From the NCBI GenBank assembly GCA_002320935.1, contig DCLG01000091.1, positions 11,835 to 21,779 on the forward strand: a stretch of DNA of 9,945 bases. Reading direction: 5' to 3'. Position numbers and translations under genes: made by a program. The stretch comes from Pedobacter sp. UBA1654. Its GTDB lineage: Bacteria; Bacteroidota; Bacteroidia; Sphingobacteriales; Sphingobacteriaceae. Below the pieces are notes generated by a model, which searched no databases, was not told the origin of the DNA, and was given only the letters and a program-made list of their open reading frames with translations. Shown piece by piece: positions 1-7,814 of the stretch (position 1 is its first letter; every line of letters starts with the position of its first letter).

Positions 1-399
1 ATTGCTCAACACTCTTCTGAAAGGGCTTCTAAAGCTGCAGTTGCAGAAGGCGTTGGTAGCTTAATCGGTGCTGCAGCAGGAAACCAGTCGGCGGCTACAC
101 AAACCGTAATTAACCAGGTTTATGGTATAGGTGCCCAGGCTGGTGTGCTTTTACCAAACTCGAGAAAACAGGAACTTGAAGCCGATCACCTTGGATTGAT
201 CTTTATGTCAATGGCGGGTTATGATCCGGCAACCGCAGTTTCTTTCTGGCAGCGTATGGCTTCAGCAAGTAATGGCGCTAAGCCACCTGAGTGGATGAGT
301 ACCCACCCTGCAGACAATACCAGGATTGCACAGATACAAAAGGATCTGCCTGAAGCAAAAAAATATTTTAAGTCGACAACGGGTAAGCCGACTAACTAA
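1..399 (+). CDS. M48-family zinc metalloprotease, C-terminal part
   Basis: The frame is open from base 1 to the stop at 397-399, giving 132 codons of a gene that begins outside the window. It starts with IAQHSSER, which in M48 peptidases (BepA/LoiP/Oma1-like) directly follows the HEXXH zinc motif, so the two histidine ligands and the N-terminus lie just upstream. The ELEAD segment at residues 58-62 supplies the third zinc ligand (Glu58) and the conserved Asp four residues on. THPADNTRI at residues 101-109 is the conserved C-terminal histidine motif of the family. A Gly/Ala-rich helix at residues 11-50 separates the two. Such proteins are usually exported and act in envelope quality control, but no signal peptide can be checked here. 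The family is secure; the subfamily is not. Confidence 0.9.
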   Translation: MAQHSSERASKAAVAEGVGSLIGAAAGNQSAATQTVINQVYGIGAQAGVLLPNSRKQELEADHLGLIFMSMAGYDPATAVSFWQRMASASNGAKPPEWMSTHPADNTRIAQIQKDLPEAKKYFKSTTGKPTN

Positions 400-437
400 A
401 CAATAAAGGGACTGCTAACGCGGTCCCTTTATTGTTT
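398..437. terminator. Bidirectional terminator between the M48 gene and pabB
   Basis: A perfect 15-bp inverted repeat (AAACAATAAAGGGAC at 398-412 and its complement at 423-437) encloses a 10-nt loop. The stem base is A/T-rich, so each strand has a U-rich 3' side. The left arm begins inside the metalloprotease stop codon. The pabB stop codon lies in the loop, and the right arm codes for the last residues of PabB (IKGPR). It can serve both convergent genes. Confidence 0.85.
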
Positions 438-1674
438 CCAGTATTACCGAGGCTTTCAGAATACACTCCTCATATTCCTTCTCCGGATCGGAACCATCTG
501 TGATGGCGCTACCTACCTGAAAGGATAAATATTGCTTATCTTTTGCATAGAACATGCTTCTTATCACTACGTTCAAGTCAAAGTTTCCCTGCGGATCGAT
601 ATAACCCATAGCGCCCGAATAGGCCCCTCTTTTACTTTCTTCCAGGCTTTCAATAAGTTGCATGGCACGTATCTTTGGAGCTCCTGTCATGGAGCCCATT
701 GGAAAGGTGTTTCCAATGGCTTCAATAAAATGCAGTTCAGGATTAAGTTCACAGGAGATGGTGGAGATCATCTGATGCACTTGTGCAAAAGAATAAACAC
801 CGAACTGCTCTGCGACCTGAACGGAGGCAGGAACAGCACTTCTGGTCAGGTCATTTCTTACCAGATCTACAATCATAACATTTTCTGTTTGTTCTTTCAG
901 GTCGTTCCTAAGCTGCCATTTTATGTGCTCATCCTTTTCCGGATCATCACTTCGTTTGGCGGTACCCTTGATGGGTTGTGAAATCAGCGTGTTGCCTTGT
1001 TTCTGAAGAAAACGTTCAGGGCTTGCGCAAAGCAGATACTTATCCTTCATCTTCAAATATCCGGAAAATGGACAGGGAGACTTCGCATTCAGGCTTTCGT
1101 ACGTCGCCAGGGGATTCAGCTTCGCATGTTCAGCATAAAAAGCCTGGCAAAAGGTTACTTCGTAGACATCGCCTCTGGATATGTGCTGTTTTAGCTTGCG
1201 TACTTTATTTATATACGTTTCCCTTGGCATTCCGGCGCTTATGGCTATGTGCGGAGAATCAACTTGCTGCAAATCTCCTGGTTTGATGCTGTTAATCTGA
1301 TGCAAAATTTTCGGATCACCAAGTTCTACCCGCAATTTACCGCCTTCCGAAATGATTAGGTATTCAGGAACAAAAAAGACAAGTTCAGGAAATTCAAGCC
1401 AATCTCCATTGGCTGACTGCAGCTGTTCAAGGTCGTTTTTAAGGTCATAACCCAGAAGTCCAAACATCCATGTCGGGTTAATGGTATAGAAATCCCGCAG
1501 TTGCCCGAAAGCGTTTTCTGTACCCGTTTGAAGAAGCTTCGCGGCGCCTGCAGCAATCAGCAGATCGTATTTTCCATATGGATCGGCATAGCCGTTTGAG
1601 TCCAAAACGCAGCAGTAGGTGAACTGATCTGCCCATTGTAATGCTTTATGCTTGAAATCTTCTGTTAATCGCAT
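415..1674 (-). CDS. pabB: Aminodeoxychorismate synthase component I
   Basis: The protein has 419 residues and belongs to the chorismate-binding (TrpE/PabB) family. Component I converts chorismate to 4-amino-4-deoxychorismate with ammonia from a glutaminase subunit (PabA/TrpG), the first dedicated step towards p-aminobenzoate and folate. The family blocks are present: PIKGT at 234-238, ENVMIVDLVRNDL at about 264-276, FPMGSMTGAPK at 324-334, GAYSGAMGY at 350-358 and GSAITDGSDPEKEYEE at 388-403. Lys236 in PIKGT points to PabB, because TrpE has Ala there and the PabB Lys is the catalytic nucleophile. No PabA or PabC domain is fused and neither gene is in view. No in-frame start lies upstream before a stop at about 1705, so the ATG at 1674 is firm. 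The purA terminator ends only 17 nt before this start. Isochorismate or salicylate synthase is less likely. Confidence 0.93.
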   Translation of the reverse strand: MRLTEDFKHKALQWADQFTYCCVLDSNGYADPYGKYDLLIAAGAAKLLQTGTENAFGQLRDFYTINPTWMFGLLGYDLKNDLEQLQSANGDWLEFPELVFFVPEYLIISEGGKLRVELGDPKILHQINSIKPGDLQQVDSPHIAISAGMPRETYINKVRKLKQHISRGDVYEVTFCQAFYAEHAKLNPLATYESLNAKSPCPFSGYLKMKDKYLLCASPERFLQKQGNTLISQPIKGTAKRSDDPEKDEHIKWQLRNDLKEQTENVMIVDLVRNDLTRSAVPASVQVAEQFGVYSFAQVHQMISTISCELNPELHFIEAIGNTFPMGSMTGAPKIRAMQLIESLEESKRGAYSGAMGYIDPQGNFDLNVVIRSMFYAKDKQYLSFQVGSAITDGSDPEKEYEECILKASVILETIKGPR

Positions 1675-1690
1675 AAAATTCTGGAATAAA

Positions 1691-1720
1691 CAAAAAAGGG
1701 TGGTTTAAAACCACCCTTTT
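1691..1720 (-). terminator. Intrinsic terminator after purA
   Basis: An 11-bp stem (1694-1704 with 1710-1720, core GGGTGGT/ACCACCC) with a 5-nt loop is followed, reading leftward, by a run of T residues ending near 1691. It lies 19 bp after the purA stop and fits a rho-independent terminator. It also falls in the whole space available for a pabB promoter. Confidence 0.87.
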
Positions 1721-1738
1721 AAATTCATATTTCTTCTG

Positions 1739-3022
<1,284 letters not shown>

Positions 3023-3044
3023 TTAGTGAGATTATATTTATAAA

Positions 3045-3533
3045 TTAATTTGCGTGTTGAATTTCGGTATTCACGACTGGCAGCGACTTAGCCTTGCAAT
3101 CGAAGCATACGCCATAAAGGTTTAAAGAGTGATGTTTGATGTCAAACTTTAACAGATCACCAACCATACTCTGAATCTGATGGATCCTTGGATCACAAAA
3201 TTCCACCACCTTACCACAGTCAATACAAATGATGTGATCATGTTGATGGTAACCGTAAGACTTTTCGAATTGAGCCATGTTCTTACCAAACTGGTGTTTG
3301 GTAACCAGGTCGCATGATACCAGTAATTCAAGGGTATTGTAAACTGTAGCACGACTAACCCGGTATTTTTGGTTTTTCATATGGATGTACAGTGTTTCTA
3401 CATCGAAGTGATCGTCCCTTGAATAGATTTCTTCAAGAATAGCAAAGCGTTCAGGGGTTTTTCTCAAACTCTTATTCTCAAGGTAAGCTTCGAAAATCTT
3501 CCTTACCAGCTCGCTGTTGTGGTTTGTTGACAT
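3045..3533 (-). CDS. Fur-family transcriptional repressor
   Basis: This is a 162-residue metal-dependent DNA-binding repressor. The winged-helix domain (about 8-90) includes RKTPERFAILEEIY and the recognition-helix block VSRATVYNTLELL at 59-71. The dimerisation and metal domain holds HQHDHIICIDCGKVVEF (96-112). Two CxxC pairs (Cys103/Cys106 and Cys143/Cys146) form the usual structural zinc site. Regulatory-site candidates are His42, Glu90, His98, His100 and Glu111. At two positions where the peroxide sensor PerR has Asp (85 and 104 in B. subtilis), this protein has Glu90 and Glu111, as Fur does. I therefore infer a Fur-type metal sensor rather than PerR, but Zur cannot be excluded. An AAAGGAG ribosome-binding site at 3544-3550, 10 nt before the ATG, fixes the start and is unusually strong for this phylum. 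Confidence 0.93.
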   Translation of the reverse strand: MSTNHNSELVRKIFEAYLENKSLRKTPERFAILEEIYSRDDHFDVETLYIHMKNQKYRVSRATVYNTLELLVSCDLVTKHQFGKNMAQFEKSYGYHQHDHIICIDCGKVVEFCDPRIHQIQSMVGDLLKFDIKHHSLNLYGVCFDCKAKSLPVVNTEIQHAN

Positions 3534-3543
3534 ACTTTTTTAA

Positions 3544-3584
3544 CTCCTTTCAAAGGTACCAAATTTTAGATAAAGTTTAGATTT
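3544..3584 (-). promoter_or_regulatory. Candidate promoter/operator upstream of the fur-family gene
   Basis: Reading leftward, TACCTTTG (3551-3558) matches the Bacteroidota -7 box TAnnTTTG, and the SD AAAGGAG (3544-3550) abuts it. No good -33 TTTG is visible. Further upstream, TTTAGAT occurs twice (3565-3571 and 3576-3582) with an 11-bp period, inside an A/T-rich imperfect palindrome (3561-3584, AAAT...ATTT). This could be an autoregulatory site. The SD would lie at or before the transcript start, which argues against this being the only promoter. Confidence 0.35.
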
Positions 3585-3593
3585 ATTGATACT

Positions 3594-5834
3594 TTAAGCG
3601 TCAAATCTGGTCACGCCAGTAACACCTTTTACTTCGAGCAGATTTCCGATAAGCTGATCCAGGTGCTCCTTGTCATTTACATAAATCATAATTGAACCAT
3701 CAAATATCCCATTGTCGGTATCGACTGTGATGGACCGCATATTTACTTTGAAGTCGTTTGATATGACCTTGGTGATGTTGTTGATCAATCCCATGTCATC
3801 AATACCAACAATATGCAGGCCTGTAAGGAAGGTGAGTTCTTTCTGTTTGTTCCATTTCGCTTTTACAATACGGTAGCCATAATTCGCCATCAACTGTGCA
3901 GCATTTGGGCAGGTGGTCCGGTGGATCTTAATGCCATCATTGATGGTCACGAATCCAAAAACGTCATCTCCAGGAATCGGGTTGCAACATGGCGCAAGGG
4001 TATAATCTATACGTTGCATGTCCTCGCCAATCAGCAGGATGTCTGATTCAGGGCCTTTTACCTTGCTAAGTAGTGCTTCGATCTGCTGGCTGTCGTTTCG
4101 TTGCTCGGCACCGCGGTTTTCAATTTCTTTTTCGCTTGCAACATAATCCTTCAAATCTTTTAGCTCAATTTTACCCTGTGCTACCGCAATAAATAATTCC
4201 TGTGTAGATGGCAGTTTGAAGAAGTAGCTAAGTTTATTCAGATTATCGGTATTGTAAGTGATCTTAAGCGATTTAAGCTTACGCTCCAGCGTTTCTTTAC
4301 CCTGCTCTGCAATTTTTCGCTTCTCTTCCTTGAGTGAACTCTTGATTTTGGATTTTGCTTTCGCAGTAACCACAATATTCAACCAATCCTCTTTTGGAAT
4401 CTGCTTACTGGATGTAATAATTTCCACCTGATCACCATTCTGCAGTTTGTAGGACAACGGTACCAGCTTATGGTTCACCTTGGCACCAATACACTTCGCA
4501 CCAACATCGGTATGAATTTCAAACGCAAAATCCAATGCGGTCGCGCCTTGTGGCAGTTGTATCAAAGCGCCCTTAGGTGTAAAAATGAAGATCTCGTCAG
4601 AAAATAGGTTCATCTTGAAATCATCCAGAAAGTCCAGTGCATTAGCTTCCGGATTGCTCAGCATCTCACGAACTTTCATGATCCATTGGTCAAGGCCATT
4701 GTCTGAACTTGATTCTTTGTATTTCCAATGCGCCGCAAAACCCTTCTCCGCAATCTCGTTCATTCTTTCCGTACGGATCTGAACCTCTACCCATTGACCT
4801 TTAGGTCCCATAACCGTGGTATGTAGTGATTCATAACCATTTCCTTTTGGAGAAGAAACCCAGTCCCTAAGCCTATCCGGGTTTGGACGGTAAAGGTCAG
4901 TAACAATCGAATAAGCTTTCCAACATTCTGCCTTCTCCTGTTCCGGTGTGCTTTTTAATATTATCCGGACTGCGAACAGATCATAAACCTCTTCGAAGGG
5001 GATATTCTTTTTCTTCATCTTGTTCCAGATGGAGTGTATGGATTTCGGGCGGCCATAAATATCAGCCTTTAAGCCTTGTTCTTCTAATATCTCCCGGATG
5101 GGCTCTACAAAATTTTTAATGAAGAGGTTACGTTCTGCTTTCTTTTCATTTAACTGGGTCGCGATGTACTTGTAAGTATCTGGTTCCAGATATTTCATGG
5201 AAAGATCTTCAAGTTCTGATTTAATGGCGTACAAGCCCAGGCGGTGGGCAAGAGGCGCATAGAGATAAATGGTCTCTGACGCGATCTTAAGTTGCTTTTG
5301 ACGTGGCATAAAGTCCATCGTCCGCATATTGTGCAACCTATCGGCAAGCTTAATCAGAATCACCCGAACATCATCTGCAAGGGTAAGCAACATCTTACGA
5401 AAATTCTCCGCCTGCAGGGAGCTGTTGTAGTCAAATACACCAGAGATCTTGGTAAGGCCATCGATAATCTTGGCAGTCTTCTTGCCAAATTCCCTTTCAA
5501 TATCTTCCAGGGTCATATCGGTGTCTTCAACAACATCATGCAGCAATGCACACACGATGGAGGTGGTACCCAAACCGATCTCTTCCGCAGCAATCTGCGC
5601 CACGGCAATCGGGTGGTAAATGTAGGGTTCCCCAGATTTCCGCCGCATGTCTTTATGGCTTTCCAGGGCCATGTCAAAAGCTTTACGGATTTCCTTTTTA
5701 TCACCCCTTTGCATGGTTGGTTTACACGCACGCAGCAGGGCACGGTATCTTTTTAAAATCTCCTGCTTTTCAGCTTCTAAATCAATCACCAACGTGTTCT
5801 TCATTTGTATTATTTTCGTAGTATCGGATTTCAT
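3594..5834 (-). CDS. Bifunctional (p)ppGpp synthetase/hydrolase (RelA/SpoT family)
   Basis: This is a full-length 746-residue RSH protein that makes and degrades (p)ppGpp, the stringent-response alarmone. The N-terminal HD hydrolase domain has His74 (YHP), HDxxED at 99-104 and the LADRLHNMRTM block at 163-173, so hydrolysis looks intact. The synthetase domain has YGRPKS at 260-265, YDLFAVR at 284-290, GYESLHTTV at 333-341 and EVQIRT at 350-355, so synthesis also looks intact. A basic KMKKKN stretch (272-277) sits where monofunctional RelA is acidic. TGS spans about 413-475, the conserved cysteine (zinc-finger-like) segment has CCNPIPGD at 616-623 with His638 and Cys642, and the C-terminal ACT domain covers about 667-743. 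The next in-frame Met (residue 11, ATG at 5804) opens a typical Sphingobacteriaceae N-terminus and may be the true start. Both ATGs are downstream of a candidate promoter at 5909-5916. Confidence 0.96.
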   Translation of the reverse strand: MKSDTTKIIQMKNTLVIDLEAEKQEILKRYRALLRACKPTMQRGDKKEIRKAFDMALESHKDMRRKSGEPYIYHPIAVAQIAAEEIGLGTTSIVCALLHDVVEDTDMTLEDIEREFGKKTAKIIDGLTKISGVFDYNSSLQAENFRKMLLTLADDVRVILIKLADRLHNMRTMDFMPRQKQLKIASETIYLYAPLAHRLGLYAIKSELEDLSMKYLEPDTYKYIATQLNEKKAERNLFIKNFVEPIREILEEQGLKADIYGRPKSIHSIWNKMKKKNIPFEEVYDLFAVRIILKSTPEQEKAECWKAYSIVTDLYRPNPDRLRDWVSSPKGNGYESLHTTVMGPKGQWVEVQIRTERMNEIAEKGFAAHWKYKESSSDNGLDQWIMKVREMLSNPEANALDFLDDFKMNLFSDEIFIFTPKGALIQLPQGATALDFAFEIHTDVGAKCIGAKVNHKLVPLSYKLQNGDQVEIITSSKQIPKEDWLNIVVTAKAKSKIKSSLKEEKRKIAEQGKETLERKLKSLKITYNTDNLNKLSYFFKLPSTQELFIAVAQGKIELKDLKDYVASEKEIENRGAEQRNDSQQIEALLSKVKGPESDILLIGEDMQRIDYTLAPCCNPIPGDDVFGFVTINDGIKIHRTTCPNAAQLMANYGYRIVKAKWNKQKELTFLTGLHIVGIDDMGLINNITKVISNDFKVNMRSITVDTDNGIFDGSIMIYVNDKEHLDQLIGNLLEVKGVTGVTRFDA

Positions 5835-5908
5835 TATGTATTAAACACTTATATTCGGATAGATGGTTCGCTATCTGACAATCTATTAACAAATTAAAGT
5901 GCTGATGC

Positions 5909-5941
5909 CAAACCTAGTATATTTATTTAGGTTTAACTTTG
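5909..5941. promoter_or_regulatory. Divergent promoter region with candidate palindromic operator
   Basis: The inverted repeat AAACCTA (5910-5916) - 11 bp - TAGGTTT (5928-5934) sits between the relA/spoT gene and the DUF4294 gene. Reading leftward, TAGGTTTG (5909-5916) matches the Bacteroidota -7 box TAnnTTTG. Reading rightward, TAACTTTG (5934-5941) matches it too. No convincing -33 TTTG accompanies either. The relA transcript would have a leader of about 70 nt to the ATG at 5834; the rightward transcript would have a very short one. A repressor bound to the palindrome could cover both promoters; this is inference. Confidence 0.5.
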
Positions 5942-5956
5942 TGGGATTATAAATTT

Positions 5957-6574
5957 ATGAAATTTTATAGGTTAGTTTTTCTGCTGATTGTCATTATTGC
6001 CGGCCGTGTAGAGGCTTCCGCACAGGTTACAGATCCGTTAAAGTTTCCTCCGAAGGGCAAAAATGATACCATTAGAGTTGCCGGTACAAATGAAGGCGGA
6101 GAGATGATTCCGTGGATACCACTTCATGAAGTACCCATCTATGGCGTGCGCATCTTTAAGACTCCTCAGGAAAGGGCAGCATACAACAGGTTGCGATATA
6201 ATGTGATGAAGGTAATGCCTTATGCGCTTTTCGCTAAGCGACGTTATGAGCAGCTGGAGCGTGATATTGCCATGACAACGAATAAAAGGGAACAAAAAAA
6301 GCTCATCAAAGCTTGTGACGCAGAGATTAAGCAGATGTTCAACAAAGAGATCAAAGAACTTACCATAACACAAGGAAAAATCCTGACTAAACTTGTTGAT
6401 AGAGAACTTGGACGAACTACATTTGACATCGTTAAACAAACAAAAGGCGGTTTGACCGCATTTGTATATCAGTCAGTCGCACGTGTTGTGGGACACAATT
6501 TGAAGAGTACATACGATCCGCAGGAAGACCGTGATATTGAAGCAATCATAGCATCCTCAGGTTATTACAGATAA
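5957..6574 (+). CDS. Secreted DUF4294 domain protein
   Basis: The 205-residue product starts at the ATG at 5957. A TTG at 5939 in the same frame would add six residues, but it lies in the predicted -7 box and would spoil the signal peptide. Residues 1-22 form a Sec signal peptide (hydrophobic RLVFLLIVIIAG, then ASA before Gln23), so the mature protein should be exported to the periplasm or envelope. The mature part contains EVPIYGVRIF (58-67), NRLRYNVMKVMPYA (77-90), a charged helical region rich in Lys and Glu (about 92-135) and the C-terminal block VARVVGHNLKSTYDP (174-188). I recognise this pattern as DUF4294, a Bacteroidota family of unknown function. No catalytic motif is evident. The gene leads a tight rightward group: its stop is 4 nt before the gpx-like ATG. 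Confidence 0.85.
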   Translation: MKFYRLVFLLIVIIAGRVEASAQVTDPLKFPPKGKNDTIRVAGTNEGGEMIPWIPLHEVPIYGVRIFKTPQERAAYNRLRYNVMKVMPYALFAKRRYEQLERDIAMTTNKREQKKLIKACDAEIKQMFNKEIKELTITQGKILTKLVDRELGRTTFDIVKQTKGGLTAFVYQSVARVVGHNLKSTYDPQEDRDIEAIIASSGYYR

Positions 6575-6578
6575 AAGC

Positions 6579-7076
6579 ATGACAGAAAAGCCCCAAAGTA
6601 TCCATCAGTTCAAGGTAAACCTGCTAAATGGCACGAATGTGAATTTAGACACTTATAAAGGGAAAGTACTCCTGATTGTGAACATCGCTTCCGCCTGTGG
6701 GTTTGTGGCACAGCTTCAGGAGCTTCAGGAACTATGGGAAACTTATAAAGACCGGAATTTTGAGGTCCTGGCTTTTCCTTCTAATGATTTCGGCCGCCAG
6801 GAGCCACTTGATGGCGAAGAAATCAGCAAGTTTTGTCAACTTAATTACGGGGTCAAGTTCCCTGTATTTGAAAAAACCATGGTCCGCGGTGCACATGCAC
6901 ACCCTTTGTTTAAATTCCTGGCAGATAAGAAGCTTAATGGTGTATTAACCTCTACACCCCGCTGGAATTTTCATAAGTACCTGATAAATCAGGATGGGGA
7001 ACTTGTAGATTACTTCTTCCCTTTTACCAAGCCACTTACCTCTAAAGTTAAAAAGCAAATCCTGCGTTTACTATAA
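6579..7076 (+). CDS. Glutathione-peroxidase-like thiol peroxidase, atypical tetrad
   Basis: The 165-residue protein has the thioredoxin-fold glutathione peroxidase pattern: VLLIVNIASACGF (30-42) with the peroxidatic Cys40, LAFPSNDFGRQEP (64-76), EEISKFCQLNYGVKFPVFEK (80-99), HPLFKFL (108-114) and RWNFHKYLI (128-136). Such enzymes reduce H2O2 or organic hydroperoxides, usually with thioredoxin in bacteria. Cys86 sits where BtuE-type enzymes also have a Cys. The Trp129-Asn130 half of the Cys-Gln-Trp-Asn tetrad is intact. The Gln normally in NQF is Asp70 here (NDF), and the usual TPQ after CGF is VAQ. There is no signal peptide, so it should act in the cytoplasm. It lies between the DUF4294 gene (4 nt) and bshB1 (21 nt), which suggests one transcript and possible bacillithiol-linked recycling. 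The family is secure; activity level and reductant are unknown. Confidence 0.92.
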   Translation: MTEKPQSIHQFKVNLLNGTNVNLDTYKGKVLLIVNIASACGFVAQLQELQELWETYKDRNFEVLAFPSNDFGRQEPLDGEEISKFCQLNYGVKFPVFEKTMVRGAHAHPLFKFLADKKLNGVLTSTPRWNFHKYLINQDGELVDYFFPFTKPLTSKVKKQILRLL

Positions 7077-7097
7077 GCAGGTACTCATAATCCATTC

Positions 7098-7814
7098 ATG
7101 AAATTAGATATACTTGTATTTGCTGTACATCCTGACGACGCAGAGTTGGGTTGTTCTGGAACCATTTTAAAAAATATCGCTGCGGGCAAAAAAGTAGGTA
7201 TTGTAGATCTGACCCGCGGAGAGCTCGGTACCCGGGGCACCGCCGAAACCCGGGACCTTGAAGCTGCAGACTCCGCCAGGATACTGGGGCTTCATGTCCG
7301 TGAAAACCTTGGTATCCGCGACGGATTTTTCAGAAACGATGAAGCCCATCAGATGCAGATCATCCGTATGATCCGGAAATATCAGCCTGAAATCATCCTC
7401 AGCAATGCATTACAGGATCGCCATCCCGATCATGGCAGGGCAGGAGAACTGGTTAATGACTCCATTTTTCTTTCGGGGCTGATTAAGATTGACACCCAAT
7501 TACAAGGGATTCCTCAGCAAGCCTGGAGACCCAGGTTGAGCCTCCAATTTATACAGGACATGTATATCAAACCGGATATCATTGTAGATATCACACCTTT
7601 TATTGAAAAGAAGGTGGAATGCATTAAAGCGTTCAAAACGCAGTTTTACAATCCTGATCATCAGGAAGCGGAGACTTATATCTCCTCACCAGCGTTCTTC
7701 GAAAGCGTACTTGCACGATCAAGGGAGTTTGGTAAGTCCATAGGAGCGACCTTCGGTGAAGGTTTTACCTCACGAAAATTGCTGGGTGTCGATGATTTAT
7801 TTAACCTTCGCTAA
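7098..7814 (+). CDS. bshB1: Bacillithiol biosynthesis deacetylase
   Basis: This 238-residue LmbE/PIG-L-family zinc deacetylase removes acetate from GlcNAc-malate, the second step of bacillithiol synthesis, before cysteine is added by BshC. The N-terminal AVHPDDAELGCSGT (9-22) gives zinc ligands His11 and Asp14 and the catalytic Asp13. RHPDHGRAGELV (108-119) gives the third ligand His112. LTRGELGTRGTAETR (38-52), ENLGIRDG (69-76) and the C-terminal GEGFTSRKLLGVDDL (219-233) match the BshB1 subgroup rather than mycothiol or GlcNAc-PI deacetylases. The gene follows gpx by 21 nt, which suits a low-molecular-weight thiol and peroxide theme. bshA and bshC are not in the window. Its stop codon (7812-7814) directly abuts the stop of the opposite-strand gene, and I see no terminator hairpin after it. 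Confidence 0.93.
   Translation: MKLDILVFAVHPDDAELGCSGTILKNIAAGKKVGIVDLTRGELGTRGTAETRDLEAADSARILGLHVRENLGIRDGFFRNDEAHQMQIIRMIRKYQPEIILSNALQDRHPDHGRAGELVNDSIFLSGLIKIDTQLQGIPQQAWRPRLSLQFIQDMYIKPDIIVDITPFIEKKVECIKAFKTQFYNPDHQEAETYISSPAFFESVLARSREFGKSIGATFGEGFTSRKLLGVDDLFNLR

Noticed and set aside
532..1286. Long open frames on the + strand opposite pabB.
   Set aside because: They are antisense to a well-conserved gene, lack family features and overlap each other; shadows of pabB codon use.
5858..5875. Small inverted repeat GATAG-N8-CTATC in the presumed relA leader.
   Set aside because: Only a 5-bp A/T-rich stem with no T-run or known riboswitch features; too weak to call a regulatory RNA.
5939..5956. 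In-frame TTG start that would lengthen the DUF4294 protein by six residues.
   Set aside because: It sits inside the predicted -7 box and puts Trp/Asp/Tyr before an otherwise standard signal peptide; the ATG at 5957 is better.
7225..7257. Local G/C-rich patch with repeated CCCGGG in bshB1.
   Set aside because: It encodes the conserved GELGTRGTAETR segment in frame, so protein constraint explains it; no sign of insertion or transfer.
7749..7766. Hairpin ACCTTC-GGT-GAAGGT followed by TTT inside the 3' part of bshB1, resembling a terminator.
   Set aside because: It lies about 50 nt before the bshB1 stop in conserved coding sequence (ATFGEGF), so it would truncate the message. On the other strand it lacks a T-run.
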